Counted from the first letter of the stretch, positions 1 to 8,931 are shown. The stretch: DNA of 64,000 bases from Candidatus Hydrogenedentota bacterium (GCA_029565395.1 JAKQOG010000119.1:42457-106456), one strand, 5' to 3'. Numbers and translations: made by a program. The notes: a model not told the origin generated them from the letters alone.

Positions 1-592
1 TCCCGGCACTGTCCAAAAGAGTTTTTCTATCGGTGCGGTTTCGGGAAACACCTCTACTGGCGGCTTGGTCGGATTGAATGAATTTGGCGCGGTTGAATCC
101 TGTTTCTGGGATACGGAAACATCAAACCAGGATACATCGAGTGGCGGAACCGGATTGCCAACAGCACAGATGCAAACCAAGGCAATTTTCACTAGTGCGG
201 GTTGGGATTTTGACACAATTTGGGGGATCGACGAAGGGATTTCATACTCGTATCTCTTGGCATTCAACGAACAGAGCAACGAAGGCGAGACTGAAGGGAG
301 TGGTGATGAATTTCTGTCTGCTGACCAGAATAATGACCACGTGATCAGTCTCTCGGAATTGTTACGGACGATTCAATTTTATAATGCGGGTGGATATTGT
401 TGCCAAGCCGGTACGGAAGATGGATACGCTCCAGGAACTGGCGATACATCCTGCGGTACGCATAACAGCGATTACAATCCTGCAAATTGGGTGATTAGTT
501 TGTCCGAACTCCTTCGGCTGGTCCAACTTTACAACTCTGGCGCTTATCACGCCTGCCCCGGAAGCGAGGATGGCTTCTGTCCGGGGTTATGA
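1..592 (+). CDS. Secreted GLUG-repeat protein, C-terminal part (5' end outside window)
   Basis: The frame is open from base 2 to the TGA at 590-592, so this is the 3' end of a longer gene. The first residues include a GLUG-like motif (GGLVGLNEFG), then CFWDTETS, the pattern of GLUG beta-repeats in large surface proteins. A short Glu/Gly-rich linker (NEGETEGSGDE) follows. The last 91 residues (317-589) are a two-copy dockerin-like module. Copy 1 has an EF-hand-like loop DQNNDHVISLSE followed by LLRTIQFYN; copy 2 has VISLSELLRLVQLYN. Four to five cysteines are spread through it. The same module ends the protein at 26895-30263. Export and cell-surface attachment are inferred; no enzyme domain is visible in this fragment. 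Confidence 0.8.
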   Translation, partial: PGTVQKSFSIGAVSGNTSTGGLVGLNEFGAVESCFWDTETSNQDTSSGGTGLPTAQMQTKAIFTSAGWDFDTIWGIDEGISYSYLLAFNEQSNEGETEGSGDEFLSADQNNDHVISLSELLRTIQFYNAGGYCCQAGTEDGYAPGTGDTSCGTHNSDYNPANWVISLSELLRLVQLYNSGAYHACPGSEDGFCPGL

Positions 593-729
593 CCCCAAAA
601 TTTGAATTATTGCGAAACCGGAAGAGGAATACCCCCAAGACTCTCCGAGAAATCGTTAGTGTTCGGGAAAAACATGGTAGTAGTCCCGGCATGGATAGCC
701 CAATTCCCCCTTTACAGAACACCGGCCTG

Positions 730-1575
730 TCACCCCTTGATCGCGCCGGCGGTAATCCCCGCGATAAACTGCCGCTGGAAGAACAGGAAGGCGATCACGA
801 GCGGCAACGTCGCCAATACGCTCGCCGCCATAATCATCTCGAAGGGCGTCCTGTTTTCACCATTCAAGAGATAAATCACCAGCGGCAGTGTATACATGTC
901 CGTCGTGCGCAACACGATAAAGGCCCACATCAGATTGTTCCAACTGCCAATCAACAGGATAATGCCGAGCGCAGCCATGGCGGGCTTCAACACCGGCAGC
1001 ACCACGCTCCAGTAAATGCGGAATTCGCTGCAGCCGTCAATCCGCGCCGCGTCCAGCAGATCATTATGTACATTTTCCATCGTGTACTGCCGCATCCAGA
1101 ATATGCCGAACGCGCTCGCGGCCCCCGGCACGATCATCGCCCAATACGTATTGATGGCATGCAGTTTGCACAATACGACAAATACCGGGATTAAAGTCAC
1201 CGCGCCGGGGATCATCATCGTCGCCAGTACGAATGCAAATAATTTGTCGCGGCCCGGCGCATGCGGATACTTCGCAAATGCAAACCCCGCCAGCGAACAC
1301 AGGAACAGCGCCAGCGTACAATGCCCGCAGGCGATAACCACGGAATTGATGAAGGCCTGCACGATATGCGTTTTCTCGAACACCGCCGCAAAATTTGAGA
1401 AGCGCCACGGATCCGGCCACAACACCGGCGGCAGCGAAAAAATCTGGTCTTTCGCCTTGAACGCCGAAACGAACAGCCAGTAAAACGGAAACATGAACAG
1501 CACCGCCATCACGGCCAGAAACACATACGCCGCGATCCGCAAAAGCTGTTGTTGTGTGGAATGTGAAAGCCGCAT
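730..1575 (-). CDS. Carbohydrate ABC transporter permease, MalG type
   Basis: This 281-residue inner-membrane permease has about six hydrophobic segments, the first around residues 15-35. The cytoplasmic EAA loop reads EAARIDGCSEFRIYW followed by LPVLKPA, the contact site for the ATPase subunit in MalG/LacG-type importers. It starts with ATG, 4 nt after the MalF-type gene ends, and is the last gene of the 7518-730 operon. The substrate is unknown; linkage to a GH78 enzyme suggests a rhamnose-containing oligosaccharide. No ATPase gene lies in the operon, so a shared MsmK/UgpC-type ATPase elsewhere is likely. Confidence 0.9.
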   Translation of the reverse strand: MRLSHSTQQQLLRIAAYVFLAVMAVLFMFPFYWLFVSAFKAKDQIFSLPPVLWPDPWRFSNFAAVFEKTHIVQAFINSVVIACGHCTLALFLCSLAGFAFAKYPHAPGRDKLFAFVLATMMIPGAVTLIPVFVVLCKLHAINTYWAMIVPGAASAFGIFWMRQYTMENVHNDLLDAARIDGCSEFRIYWSVVLPVLKPAMAALGIILLIGSWNNLMWAFIVLRTTDMYTLPLVIYLLNGENRTPFEMIMAASVLATLPLVIAFLFFQRQFIAGITAGAIKG

Positions 1576-1579
1576 GCCG

Positions 1580-2464
1580 CTACTCCGTTCCGCTGCGCCG
1601 TATCCGAAGGATCAGCAGTGAGGCCATGAACACAAAAAACGCCACCGTATACGCAATGCACGACGCATAGCCGAACCGGAAATCCGTGAACGAAGTATTG
1701 AACAGATACAGGCCGAAATTCGTCGAGGACGACCCCGGCCCGCCCTGTGTCAATACAAACACCTCGTCGAACATGTACACGGTGCCGATCAGTGACATGA
1801 TCGAGCAAAAAACAAACACGGGGCGCATCAGCGGCAGCGTGATGTACCACATGCGCTGCAGCGCGTTTGCGCCATCTATGCGCGCCGCTTCGTAATACTC
1901 TGTTGAGATCCCCTGCAGCCCCGCAAGCATTAACACCATGTTATAACCGGTCCACCGCCAGACCAGCAATACGGAAACGGACGGCTTCGACCAATTTTCG
2001 CTTACCAGCCACGGGAAAGGCCCCATGCCCAGTTTCCCCGCAAGCCAGTTCAAAAAGCCCGCCTCCTGTCCATACAGCAGCGTGAACACAATCGCCACCA
2101 CCACCATCGGCGTCACTACCGGCAGGAAAAGCGCCGCGCGGAACAGCCCCCGAAGCTTCAGCCAGGAACTGTTCAGCAACACCGCGAACAGAAACGCCCC
2201 GATGAACATCGGCGGTATGTACATCAGCCCGATAATAAGCGTATTCCACAGCGAGGTGAAAAAAATTTCATCATGAATCATGTTGCGGAAATTGCTCAGC
2301 CCCACCCACTGCATCGGCGTCAGTCCGTCCCATTGCACAAAGCTCAAATACAGCGAAAATAGCAGCGGATACAGCCCGAACACCGCAAACAACACAAAAA
2401 ACGGCGATATGAATGCATAGAAATGCCGGTGGCGCCAAATCCGTTTCAGCAGGGGGTCATTCAT
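1580..2464 (-). CDS. Carbohydrate ABC transporter permease, MalF type
   Basis: This is the partner permease of the MalG-type subunit (294 residues). It has a first membrane helix near HFYAFISPFFVLFAVFGLYP and the EAA loop EAARIDGANALQRMWYITLP. A longer in-frame extension to 2587 exists, but the ATG at 2464 (MNDPLLKRIW) is preferred. It overlaps the stop codon of the upstream binding-protein gene as ATGA, a translational-coupling arrangement, and the extension has no membrane or family features. Confidence 0.9.
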   Translation of the reverse strand: MNDPLLKRIWRHRHFYAFISPFFVLFAVFGLYPLLFSLYLSFVQWDGLTPMQWVGLSNFRNMIHDEIFFTSLWNTLIIGLMYIPPMFIGAFLFAVLLNSSWLKLRGLFRAALFLPVVTPMVVVAIVFTLLYGQEAGFLNWLAGKLGMGPFPWLVSENWSKPSVSVLLVWRWTGYNMVLMLAGLQGISTEYYEAARIDGANALQRMWYITLPLMRPVFVFCSIMSLIGTVYMFDEVFVLTQGGPGSSSTNFGLYLFNTSFTDFRFGYASCIAYTVAFFVFMASLLILRIRRSGTE

Positions 2465-3792
2465 GGCACGGCTCCCTCCGCGCGCTTTTCCGTACTCGGC
2501 GCTATCGGTCGGTTCAGCCGCCGGCTCAATTTTTCCTCCAGACTGCGCATTAATTGCGCCGGGGTTTCCTGCTTCTTGTCCGCCCATTTGCTCAACGCTT
2601 GCTGAACATACCGCATCGCCTCCATCCAGTCCGTCGTCCGATACATAACGGAGATTTCATCGATATCCAGCGAAAACAAGCGACGCACCCGCTGATTCCC
2701 GAAAAAAGGCACCGGTTCGTCAAAAAACGGATCCTGATGCGTCGACAACAGCGCGGGAAATAAATCAAAATCGCGATATTGGGCCAGTTGCGCCTCCGGT
2801 GTGCACATCGCGTACTCCATATACGCCCACGCCGCCTCCTTTTGCGTGCATTGATCCGGCATCACAAGCACCGAACCGCCGAGATTGCTTGTGCGCAACC
2901 CGCCGGGATGATACGCGGGTAACCGGAACACCCCCCAGTTCCCTCCGGTGTCCGGCGCATAGTCCCGAATCAATCCGCCGAACCACGCCGCCATCGGGTA
3001 TGTGGCAATGGTGTCGGACTTAAACGAGGCGAAATACTCAAAACTAAACGGCATGATATTGCCGCTGATGCCGGATTCCAGCAGTTTCTTTAACAGATTC
3101 AAGGTTTCCAGGGTCTCCGGCGAATTTATGGCGATGCGGCCCGCCACATCAAAAATCTGTCCGCCGCTCTGTTGCAAAAAAATCTCGAAAAGATCCGCCA
3201 TGTTGCCCGTCGGCACGCACAGCATTTTGGTCCGCCCATCCGACTTTGCCACCAATTCCTTTCCCACGGCGATATAATCGTCCCAGGTCTCGATTTTTCC
3301 CACATCGATCCCATACTGCTCAAAGATCCCCTGCTTGTAAAACACCGCACACGGCCCGATATCCCACGGCAATGCGTAAATTCGCCCTTCATATACGCAG
3401 CTTTCCCAAAATGACGGCGCAAACGCCTTTTCATACTTCTTCGCCACTTCCGTAAGATCCGTCAGCTTGCCCGTGACCGAATACCGCGGCGCTTCCCGCA
3501 CCTGCAATTGCGAAATATCCGGCGCCCCCACCCGCGCCGCCAGCGACAATAAAAACCTGGATTGCAGGTTGGTGGCGTTCATGTCTATCCGAACATGCAC
3601 ATTGGGATACCTTTGCTGAAAAGGGGGAATAAGCTTCTCCAGGCTCGCTGCGGCGATATTCCACGACCATATCTGTATATCCCCGCGATACTCAGACGGC
3701 TGAAGCGTTGCGGGAATCAAGAGGGGCTCTCCGGCGCATGCTTCCACGGCAAGCCCGATAACCAGCGCGGCAATGACACTACACCTGCTCAA
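2461..3792 (-). CDS. Sugar ABC transporter substrate-binding protein (family 1)
   Basis: This 443-residue extracytoplasmic solute-binding protein has an N-terminal signal sequence (SVIAALVIGLAVEACAG). VEAC could be an atypical lipobox, so the choice between lipoprotein and cleaved periplasmic form is open. The mature part begins with IQIWSWN and the LIPPFQQRYPNVHVRI pattern of family-1 binding proteins, and later has a conserved LPWDIGPCAVFY segment. The start is TTG, overlapping the upstream GH78 stop as TTGA. It should deliver sugar to the two permeases encoded just downstream. Confidence 0.88.
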   Translation of the reverse strand: MSRCSVIAALVIGLAVEACAGEPLLIPATLQPSEYRGDIQIWSWNIAAASLEKLIPPFQQRYPNVHVRIDMNATNLQSRFLLSLAARVGAPDISQLQVREAPRYSVTGKLTDLTEVAKKYEKAFAPSFWESCVYEGRIYALPWDIGPCAVFYKQGIFEQYGIDVGKIETWDDYIAVGKELVAKSDGRTKMLCVPTGNMADLFEIFLQQSGGQIFDVAGRIAINSPETLETLNLLKKLLESGISGNIMPFSFEYFASFKSDTIATYPMAAWFGGLIRDYAPDTGGNWGVFRLPAYHPGGLRTSNLGGSVLVMPDQCTQKEAAWAYMEYAMCTPEAQLAQYRDFDLFPALLSTHQDPFFDEPVPFFGNQRVRRLFSLDIDEISVMYRTTDWMEAMRYVQQALSKWADKKQETPAQLMRSLEEKLSRRLNRPIAPSTEKRAEGAVP

Positions 3793-6215
3793 TTTAACCT
3801 TCCCGTATGATGACCCGAGCCCACAACCAGTATAATACGATTCCCTCGTATCTTTATATCGTCTTGTGCTGCCACTTTTCCATCCAATGTGACCTGAACC
3901 TCCGGTCTTATGCGGGGCAGCGCCAGTTCCGCTTGTGTATCCACCGGCGCCTCAAACTCAAATGACATCGTACCGGTTTCCGCCACGCGCTTCCATGAAA
4001 TGGGCACCAGACCCAATTCTGTGACCACCACACCCTCTGCTGTTTCTAAATCCCCAAGATGTGGTTCGATAATGATCTTCTTATCCGTCACCATCCCCTC
4101 ACGACGCACGCCCAGCACCCGCGAACTCAGATAATAGGCGGGCGTGGCACCGATATTATGGCAATACGATCCTCCCCCAAATCCTTCAAACACGGTATCC
4201 ATGTCGTTGCGCGCAAGCGTGGACGCCCACCGCTCCCGCATGTCCTGCAGTGCAAGTATATCCAGTTCCGGCGAGTCCGCGCGATACAGCACATCAAACA
4301 ACAGCGAATAACTATAGGGCGTCTTCACCTGTTCACGATGATTCACTAAGTACTCCAGCGCCGCCGCCCTCCGTTCTTCCGGTATTATCCCAAAGTACAA
4401 TCCCGCCATCGCCGGGAACGCTGAAGGTTCCGTTTTATTGCCATCCAAAAAGCCGCCGCTATACGCCCCCTTCGATTCGTCCCACAACTGCAAGGTAAAA
4501 TCCCGATGTAATTTATCCGCATCCGCGCGGTATTGCCCGGCAATTTCGCTTTCGCCCAGCGCATCGCCCAATGCCGCCGCATGATTCAGCGCGCCATATA
4601 CATAGGCATTCAATGTGGCTCCTTCGCATTCCTTGTACGAAAGCGGATTGTCAAAGAATACAAATTCACGGCCCTTGACCAGTCCACGTTCCGTCCGCCG
4701 GTCCAAGAACCACTGCATTTGCTTCACCAGGTTCGGCCACAACGCCCGCACTTCGTTCAAATCGCCGGTGTTCTCATAATAGCGGCGCAACGTCTGCACC
4801 CACAGGCATGCATAATCGTCGATGTACCCGTGAATATCCCACCGGTTCGACGGATGATGCGCCTTAAGCCGCCCGTCCGGCTGCTGGCTCTGCGCAATGT
4901 GCCGCAGCATATTCCGAATTAACAGCGGATCGCTGTAGCGGTACGAACCATCCCGGTTTTTCGCGGCGAACGTCACGCGGGTGACCGGATATTCCGACAA
5001 TGCCGCGTCTCCCATCCATTCCGTGCGCTCCCGCGCCGTGCAGTCCACATACCCGTCCTCGCTGCACAATTGAATCGTCCGCACGCTTCGTTCCCACAAT
5101 TCGTTTAGAAACGCATCATTACACAGGAATTTGCCCATTCGCTCGAAGGGATACAACCGGTTCACCACCTTCAACCCGTGCAGCACCACCTTGCCCGAAT
5201 GAACACGGATAATCATATATCTGAATCCGATGGTGTCCCCGCTCATGTAGGTTTGCCGGCCCGCGCGTGCAATATACCGGTTGGAACCATACACCTCATC
5301 CAGTTTCCCCTCCACGCAGCCATGTCCGTGAATCACTTCAACTTCACTGCCCTCTTCCGCTTCCATATCCAGCACATCATAGGCCAGTGCCATTTCCCCA
5401 ACGTCCAGCAGTTTCTCCTGCTTGGCCACAAGCGTAATTGGCAAATCAATGTTCGGAATAATCGCTTCTTCGCGCAACAATGGAATCGCTCTCGGTTTCA
5501 GCGGACCCCACATCGCACCATCCACCGGCGCGGGTGTTTCCCACTGTGCATCGTCAAACTCCGGCTGCGTCCAATCCCCTGTGTCAATCCGCGCGTCAAT
5601 AGTGTCCGGAATATTGCCCCATGAAACCGGCGACGCCAAAAACCTGGTCTTCGCGCTGCATCGCCAGCGTGCATCGGTTATGATCTCCGCTTTCTCTCCA
5701 TCCGCTTTCGTGATTTCTAACAACGCGGTCCACCCCGGAGCGTGCCGCATCGTCCGCCCATTCAATGGCTCCGGATCGTCCGTCTTCCGCCCGTCGTGAT
5801 AGTGATGCACCACCGCCGCTATCACGTTCGGTCCGGCTTGTAGGAGCTTGGTCACGTCCAGAGAATCGAATTCTGGGGCTTTGGGATCAAAGCGGCACGG
5901 ACCCCGTTCCACATACTGCCCATTAATCCACAGAATATACCGCGAGTCCGCAAAACAATACAGCGCCGCCGCCGCGGGCTTTTCCTTCAGTTCAAACGTC
6001 TTTCGGAACGCAACATACACCTGCTGGCTCTCCGGCTGCGAAGCCGGCCAGATCATGTTTTGCTGCAATTGTGCTGCGCTTGGCGATGATTCCGAAAACG
6101 CGCTTATGCTTGCTATCGCGAGGAACGCAATAGAAAACATCGCAAATCTGACCCTATTGGTCATCGTACGGGAGGGCGAGGCGCCCGCCGAGCCGTAGGA
6201 CAAAATATCCATCAT
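3789..6215 (-). CDS. GH78-like alpha-L-rhamnosidase family protein, secreted
   Basis: An N-terminal beta-sandwich with galactose-binding-like features (ADSRYILWINGQYVERGP) precedes an (alpha/alpha)6 barrel. The barrel carries CTARERTEWMGDAALSEYP, the GH78 active-site signature that resembles DCPxRER-GWxGDA in known rhamnosidases. A C-terminal beta domain ends at IILVVGSGHHTGRLN. The signal peptide (RFAMFSIAFLAIASISAFS) begins only after residue ~17. The start chosen is the ATG at 6215, which has a strong Shine-Dalgarno AGAGGAG in the end of the upstream gene. The next ATG, at 6164, directly precedes the signal peptide but has no ribosome binding site. The intervening residues SYGSAGASPSRT are encoded by a palindromic repeat. 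Confidence 0.85.
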   Translation of the reverse strand: MMDILSYGSAGASPSRTMTNRVRFAMFSIAFLAIASISAFSESSPSAAQLQQNMIWPASQPESQQVYVAFRKTFELKEKPAAAALYCFADSRYILWINGQYVERGPCRFDPKAPEFDSLDVTKLLQAGPNVIAAVVHHYHDGRKTDDPEPLNGRTMRHAPGWTALLEITKADGEKAEIITDARWRCSAKTRFLASPVSWGNIPDTIDARIDTGDWTQPEFDDAQWETPAPVDGAMWGPLKPRAIPLLREEAIIPNIDLPITLVAKQEKLLDVGEMALAYDVLDMEAEEGSEVEVIHGHGCVEGKLDEVYGSNRYIARAGRQTYMSGDTIGFRYMIIRVHSGKVVLHGLKVVNRLYPFERMGKFLCNDAFLNELWERSVRTIQLCSEDGYVDCTARERTEWMGDAALSEYPVTRVTFAAKNRDGSYRYSDPLLIRNMLRHIAQSQQPDGRLKAHHPSNRWDIHGYIDDYACLWVQTLRRYYENTGDLNEVRALWPNLVKQMQWFLDRRTERGLVKGREFVFFDNPLSYKECEGATLNAYVYGALNHAAALGDALGESEIAGQYRADADKLHRDFTLQLWDESKGAYSGGFLDGNKTEPSAFPAMAGLYFGIIPEERRAAALEYLVNHREQVKTPYSYSLLFDVLYRADSPELDILALQDMRERWASTLARNDMDTVFEGFGGGSYCHNIGATPAYYLSSRVLGVRREGMVTDKKIIIEPHLGDLETAEGVVVTELGLVPISWKRVAETGTMSFEFEAPVDTQAELALPRIRPEVQVTLDGKVAAQDDIKIRGNRIILVVGSGHHTGRLN
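6165..6199. repeat. Palindromic interspersed repeat inside the 5' end of the GH78 gene
   Basis: The segment has a hairpin with GGGCG (6174-6178), loop AGG and CGCCC (6182-6186) inside a longer GC-rich block that reads GGCTCGGCGGGCGCCTCGCC on the minus strand. From memory, near-identical blocks are dispersed in many environmental bacterial genomes and produce the translated strings GSAGASPSR and REGEAPAEP; both appear here on the two strands. It lies between the Shine-Dalgarno/ATGATG and the signal peptide of the GH78 gene. Confidence 0.6.
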
Positions 6216-6216
6216 T

Positions 6217-7518
6217 TCACTCCTCTGTACCGGCTTCCGGCGCCGATAATCCATACACGTCCAACGCATTCTTGCCTAAAATTTCCCGCGCCGCATCAAA
6301 AGCTTCCCGCTCTGTGCAGAGATGGTCCCCCACCATCTCCGATAACGCCATTGCCAGCGCGCGCCGCGTATTCCACGCACCCCGGATCAACGCCAGCCCC
6401 GAACCATCCACGCCAAACAGCATCTTTTTCGCCCCCGCCACCTCCAGCCATTCCCGCAAATGATTCGCCAGAATTCGCGGCGAAAACAACCACGTCATCC
6501 GCGAAAAATCCCCCCAAACATTCCCGCGCCGCGCAAGCACCGCCGCTTCCTGGTCAAACGGATACCCGCCATGCACCAAAACAAAACGCGTTTCTGCCAA
6601 CTCCGGACGCGTCACAAATTCCTCCAATAAAACCGGCCGCGCCCGGTATACCTGTCCTTCTGTTTCACCGGATAGTCCTGCCGCAATCTGAATCGGCAAT
6701 CCCAACTCCCCGCAACAACACGCCATCTTAAACGCAAGGTAATCCTGGAGTTTCAGGTATGCTTCCAGCGAAATATCCTTCGCCGTATAAATCTGTGCCG
6801 CTTCCCCCTCCGATACCCGCCGCAATTCCAGAGAACGCCATCGTGCAAAATCCCAATGAACTCCAACGACCTCTTTATTCCCCTTCATCTGCCTCAAGGC
6901 ATGCCTCATCCATTCCAAATATTCCGTTAAACTCTCTGCCTGGCCTTTGTGCGGATATGTCAAACCCTCGAAATATGTCGCATCATTGGGTCGGTATTCC
7001 TTGAACTGCACAGCATCCAGCGGAAATAAAAACGCATCCACTGCTATCACAACCTTAAACCGTTCCCCGTGCGGTGCCTCTTCCAAAGTCTGCCCCGAAT
7101 GTAACACAAAAGACAACGTCTCCATTCGCGTATGGCGGCATATGCGGTCATAATACTCTGCCAGCGAATGCTCCCCACAAAAAGCTTCATACCGTTGCCG
7201 CGCATCCTGCTCGCGATGCGCAGGGATATGGTCCCCCGGCATATCCAGCAAATCCACCAACCCGTCCGCCAATCCCATTGACGCCTCATTCGTGCGCCCC
7301 ACCACCCCCTTCGGGAAAAACCACCCCAATGATTCTTTTTCCTCGCCAAAATGACTGTGCTGACAAAAGATTGGAATCTGCCGGAATGCCTTTTCCATCC
7401 GTTCCCGGTATTCGCTCACCGCCGGTGCCGGCGCGCCCCGTACCTCCTCCGCCTCCTTCTCCTCCCCTTTCGCGCCGGATACGCTCTTCAGATATTTCTG
7501 CCGATCTACATAATACAC
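6217..7518 (-). CDS. Amidohydrolase-2 family metal-dependent hydrolase
   Basis: This 433-residue TIM-barrel protein starts with GTG. Motifs are FCQHSHF near residue 52 (the HxH metal site), HWDFARW, VLVHGGYPF and MLFGVDGSG (the late Asp ligand), matching PF04909-type amidohydrolases. No signal peptide is seen, so it is cytoplasmic. It is the first gene of the operon with GH78 and the ABC importer, and its stop TGA lies 1 nt before the GH78 ATG. Family members include lactonases of deoxy-sugar pathways (for example rhamnono- and fuconolactonases). Such a role would fit here but is inference only. Confidence 0.78.
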   Translation of the reverse strand: MYYVDRQKYLKSVSGAKGEEKEAEEVRGAPAPAVSEYRERMEKAFRQIPIFCQHSHFGEEKESLGWFFPKGVVGRTNEASMGLADGLVDLLDMPGDHIPAHREQDARQRYEAFCGEHSLAEYYDRICRHTRMETLSFVLHSGQTLEEAPHGERFKVVIAVDAFLFPLDAVQFKEYRPNDATYFEGLTYPHKGQAESLTEYLEWMRHALRQMKGNKEVVGVHWDFARWRSLELRRVSEGEAAQIYTAKDISLEAYLKLQDYLAFKMACCCGELGLPIQIAAGLSGETEGQVYRARPVLLEEFVTRPELAETRFVLVHGGYPFDQEAAVLARRGNVWGDFSRMTWLFSPRILANHLREWLEVAGAKKMLFGVDGSGLALIRGAWNTRRALAMALSEMVGDHLCTEREAFDAAREILGKNALDVYGLSAPEAGTEE

Positions 7519-7626
7519 AGCACGCGCCTTCTCACAGTTCCGTCACAAAACCTATCTACACTATAGAAAGTACCTCCTTGCAACGCAAGATCAGGCAATT
7601 AGTTGAATCTTGTGAGTTGTATTTGC

Positions 7627-8844
7627 TTATAGAGCTGCCATTGGAATACTTTGAAAATGTTTGGCAAGTGGCATCGCTTGCGGAGCTAGACAGATAACGC
7701 CGCCGGGGCCTATGGGCAGGCCAAGTTTTTCCAGAGCTGAGAAATGGCGCACGGTTTCGGAGCCAGGCGCGGCAGTTTTTTTACATTCCAGGGGATAGAG
7801 GGTGCCATCCTTATGAATAATCAGATCTATTTCTTTTTTGTCCTTGTCGCGGTAGTAATACAACGGCGCATGTTTTCCATTGTGCCAGTAGCTCTTGAGA
7901 ATTTCCGTAACCACCCAAGTTTCCAGTATGGAACCGGACATAGCCCCGGCTTCCAGGGTTTCGGGACTGGACCATTCCGTCAGATAACTCACCAACCCAG
8001 TATCCAGTAAATATAACTTGGGGGCTTTCACCATGCGTTTGGTCACGTTCTTGTAAAACGGTTCCAAAAGATAGGCAATCCCTGATGTTTGCAGGATGGA
8101 AAGCCAATGTTTTGCAGTATTCGGGGCCACATCGGCATCCCGCGCGAGGTCGGCCATATTCAATAGCTGTCCTGTTCGTGCCGCGGCCGCGCGTAGAAAG
8201 CGCAGGAACGCCATTTCATCACCCACACGCGCCAAGTCCCGAACATCCCGCTGAAGGTACGTTTGCACATACGAGCGATAGAAGAAATCCCACTCTATGC
8301 CTTTTTTAAGGGCGATGGCCGGAAAGGAACCACGCCATATGCGCGTGTAAGCCTCTTTAAGACCCATGGGTGAGGCATTTGTGATCCGTTTGCGAATTTC
8401 CGCCGGTGTAGGTAGAAACGGCGCTCCAGGCCTCTTGACCAATTCACGATGCGAAAATCCCAAAAGGTTTAAAATGCCTACGCGCCCGGCCAGGGATTCA
8501 GAAACGCCTTTCATTACGTGAAATTGTTGAGACCCCGTTAACCAGAACATGCCGGGCGAACCCTCGGTGTCCACCGCCATTTTAATATAGGGAAGCAGTT
8601 CCGGCGCATATTGGATCTCGTCTATCACCACGGGCGGTGGGAAACGTTGGAGGAACAATGCCGGTTCTTCCTTGGCCGCCCGGCAGGTCATCGGATCATC
8701 CAGTGTTACATAACGCCGTTGCTTTGTGCACATGTGCTGCAGGAAGGTAGTTTTTCCCACTTGGCGGGGTCCGGTAATTAACAAAACGGGGAATTGATGT
8801 TGCGCTTTTTTGAAAAACGCTTCCAGAGTCCGGGATAGGTACAT
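7627..8844 (-). CDS. AAA ATPase with C-terminal DUF4143 domain
   Basis: The N-terminal AAA module has Walker A GPRQVGKTT (about residues 26-34) and a Walker-B-like VVIDEIQYAPELL. The C-terminal half has the DUF4143 pattern: LYLLDTGLVSYL, then EIDLIIHKDGTLYPLECKK, reminiscent of the D..E.K core of restriction-type nuclease folds. The family is common and mobile, and its role is unresolved. It sits alone between the operon above and mutS, with its own promoter and a palindrome just upstream. Confidence 0.85.
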   Translation of the reverse strand: MYLSRTLEAFFKKAQHQFPVLLITGPRQVGKTTFLQHMCTKQRRYVTLDDPMTCRAAKEEPALFLQRFPPPVVIDEIQYAPELLPYIKMAVDTEGSPGMFWLTGSQQFHVMKGVSESLAGRVGILNLLGFSHRELVKRPGAPFLPTPAEIRKRITNASPMGLKEAYTRIWRGSFPAIALKKGIEWDFFYRSYVQTYLQRDVRDLARVGDEMAFLRFLRAAAARTGQLLNMADLARDADVAPNTAKHWLSILQTSGIAYLLEPFYKNVTKRMVKAPKLYLLDTGLVSYLTEWSSPETLEAGAMSGSILETWVVTEILKSYWHNGKHAPLYYYRDKDKKEIDLIIHKDGTLYPLECKKTAAPGSETVRHFSALEKLGLPIGPGGVICLAPQAMPLAKHFQSIPMAAL

Positions 8845-8863
8845 GCCATTACCTTTCGTCTAA

Positions 8864-8882
8864 AATGCAATATGATTGCATT
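8864..8882. promoter_or_regulatory. Perfect 8-bp inverted repeat, candidate operator
   Basis: AATGCAAT, a 3-nt spacer and ATTGCATT form a perfect palindrome 20 nt upstream of the ATPase start codon. It overlaps the -10 box of the predicted promoter, the usual position for a repressor site. The binding protein is unknown; autoregulation is possible. Confidence 0.5.
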
Positions 8883-8908
8883 ATAGCCGATTCCCATTTC
8901 CCAAACAA
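8880..8908 (-). promoter_or_regulatory. Sigma70-type promoter for the AAA/DUF4143 gene
   Basis: On the minus strand TTGTTT (8903-8908), a 17-nt spacer and a consensus TATAAT (8880-8885) lie about 36 nt upstream of the ATG at 8844. The -35 box matches 3 of 6 consensus bases. Confidence 0.5.
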
Positions 8909-8931
8909 CCCCCTTGGGAATTGAGAAATAT

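Noticed and set aside
589..1194. Plus-strand frame of 201 codons after the first gene
   Set aside because: Mostly antisense to the MalG-type permease and rich in Arg/His/Gln; treated as a shadow.
8898..8920. TTCCCAA/TTGGGAA hairpin between mutS and the ATPase gene
   Set aside because: Considered as a mutS terminator, but the stem is AT-containing, the loop is long and no T-run follows; it also overlaps the predicted promoter.
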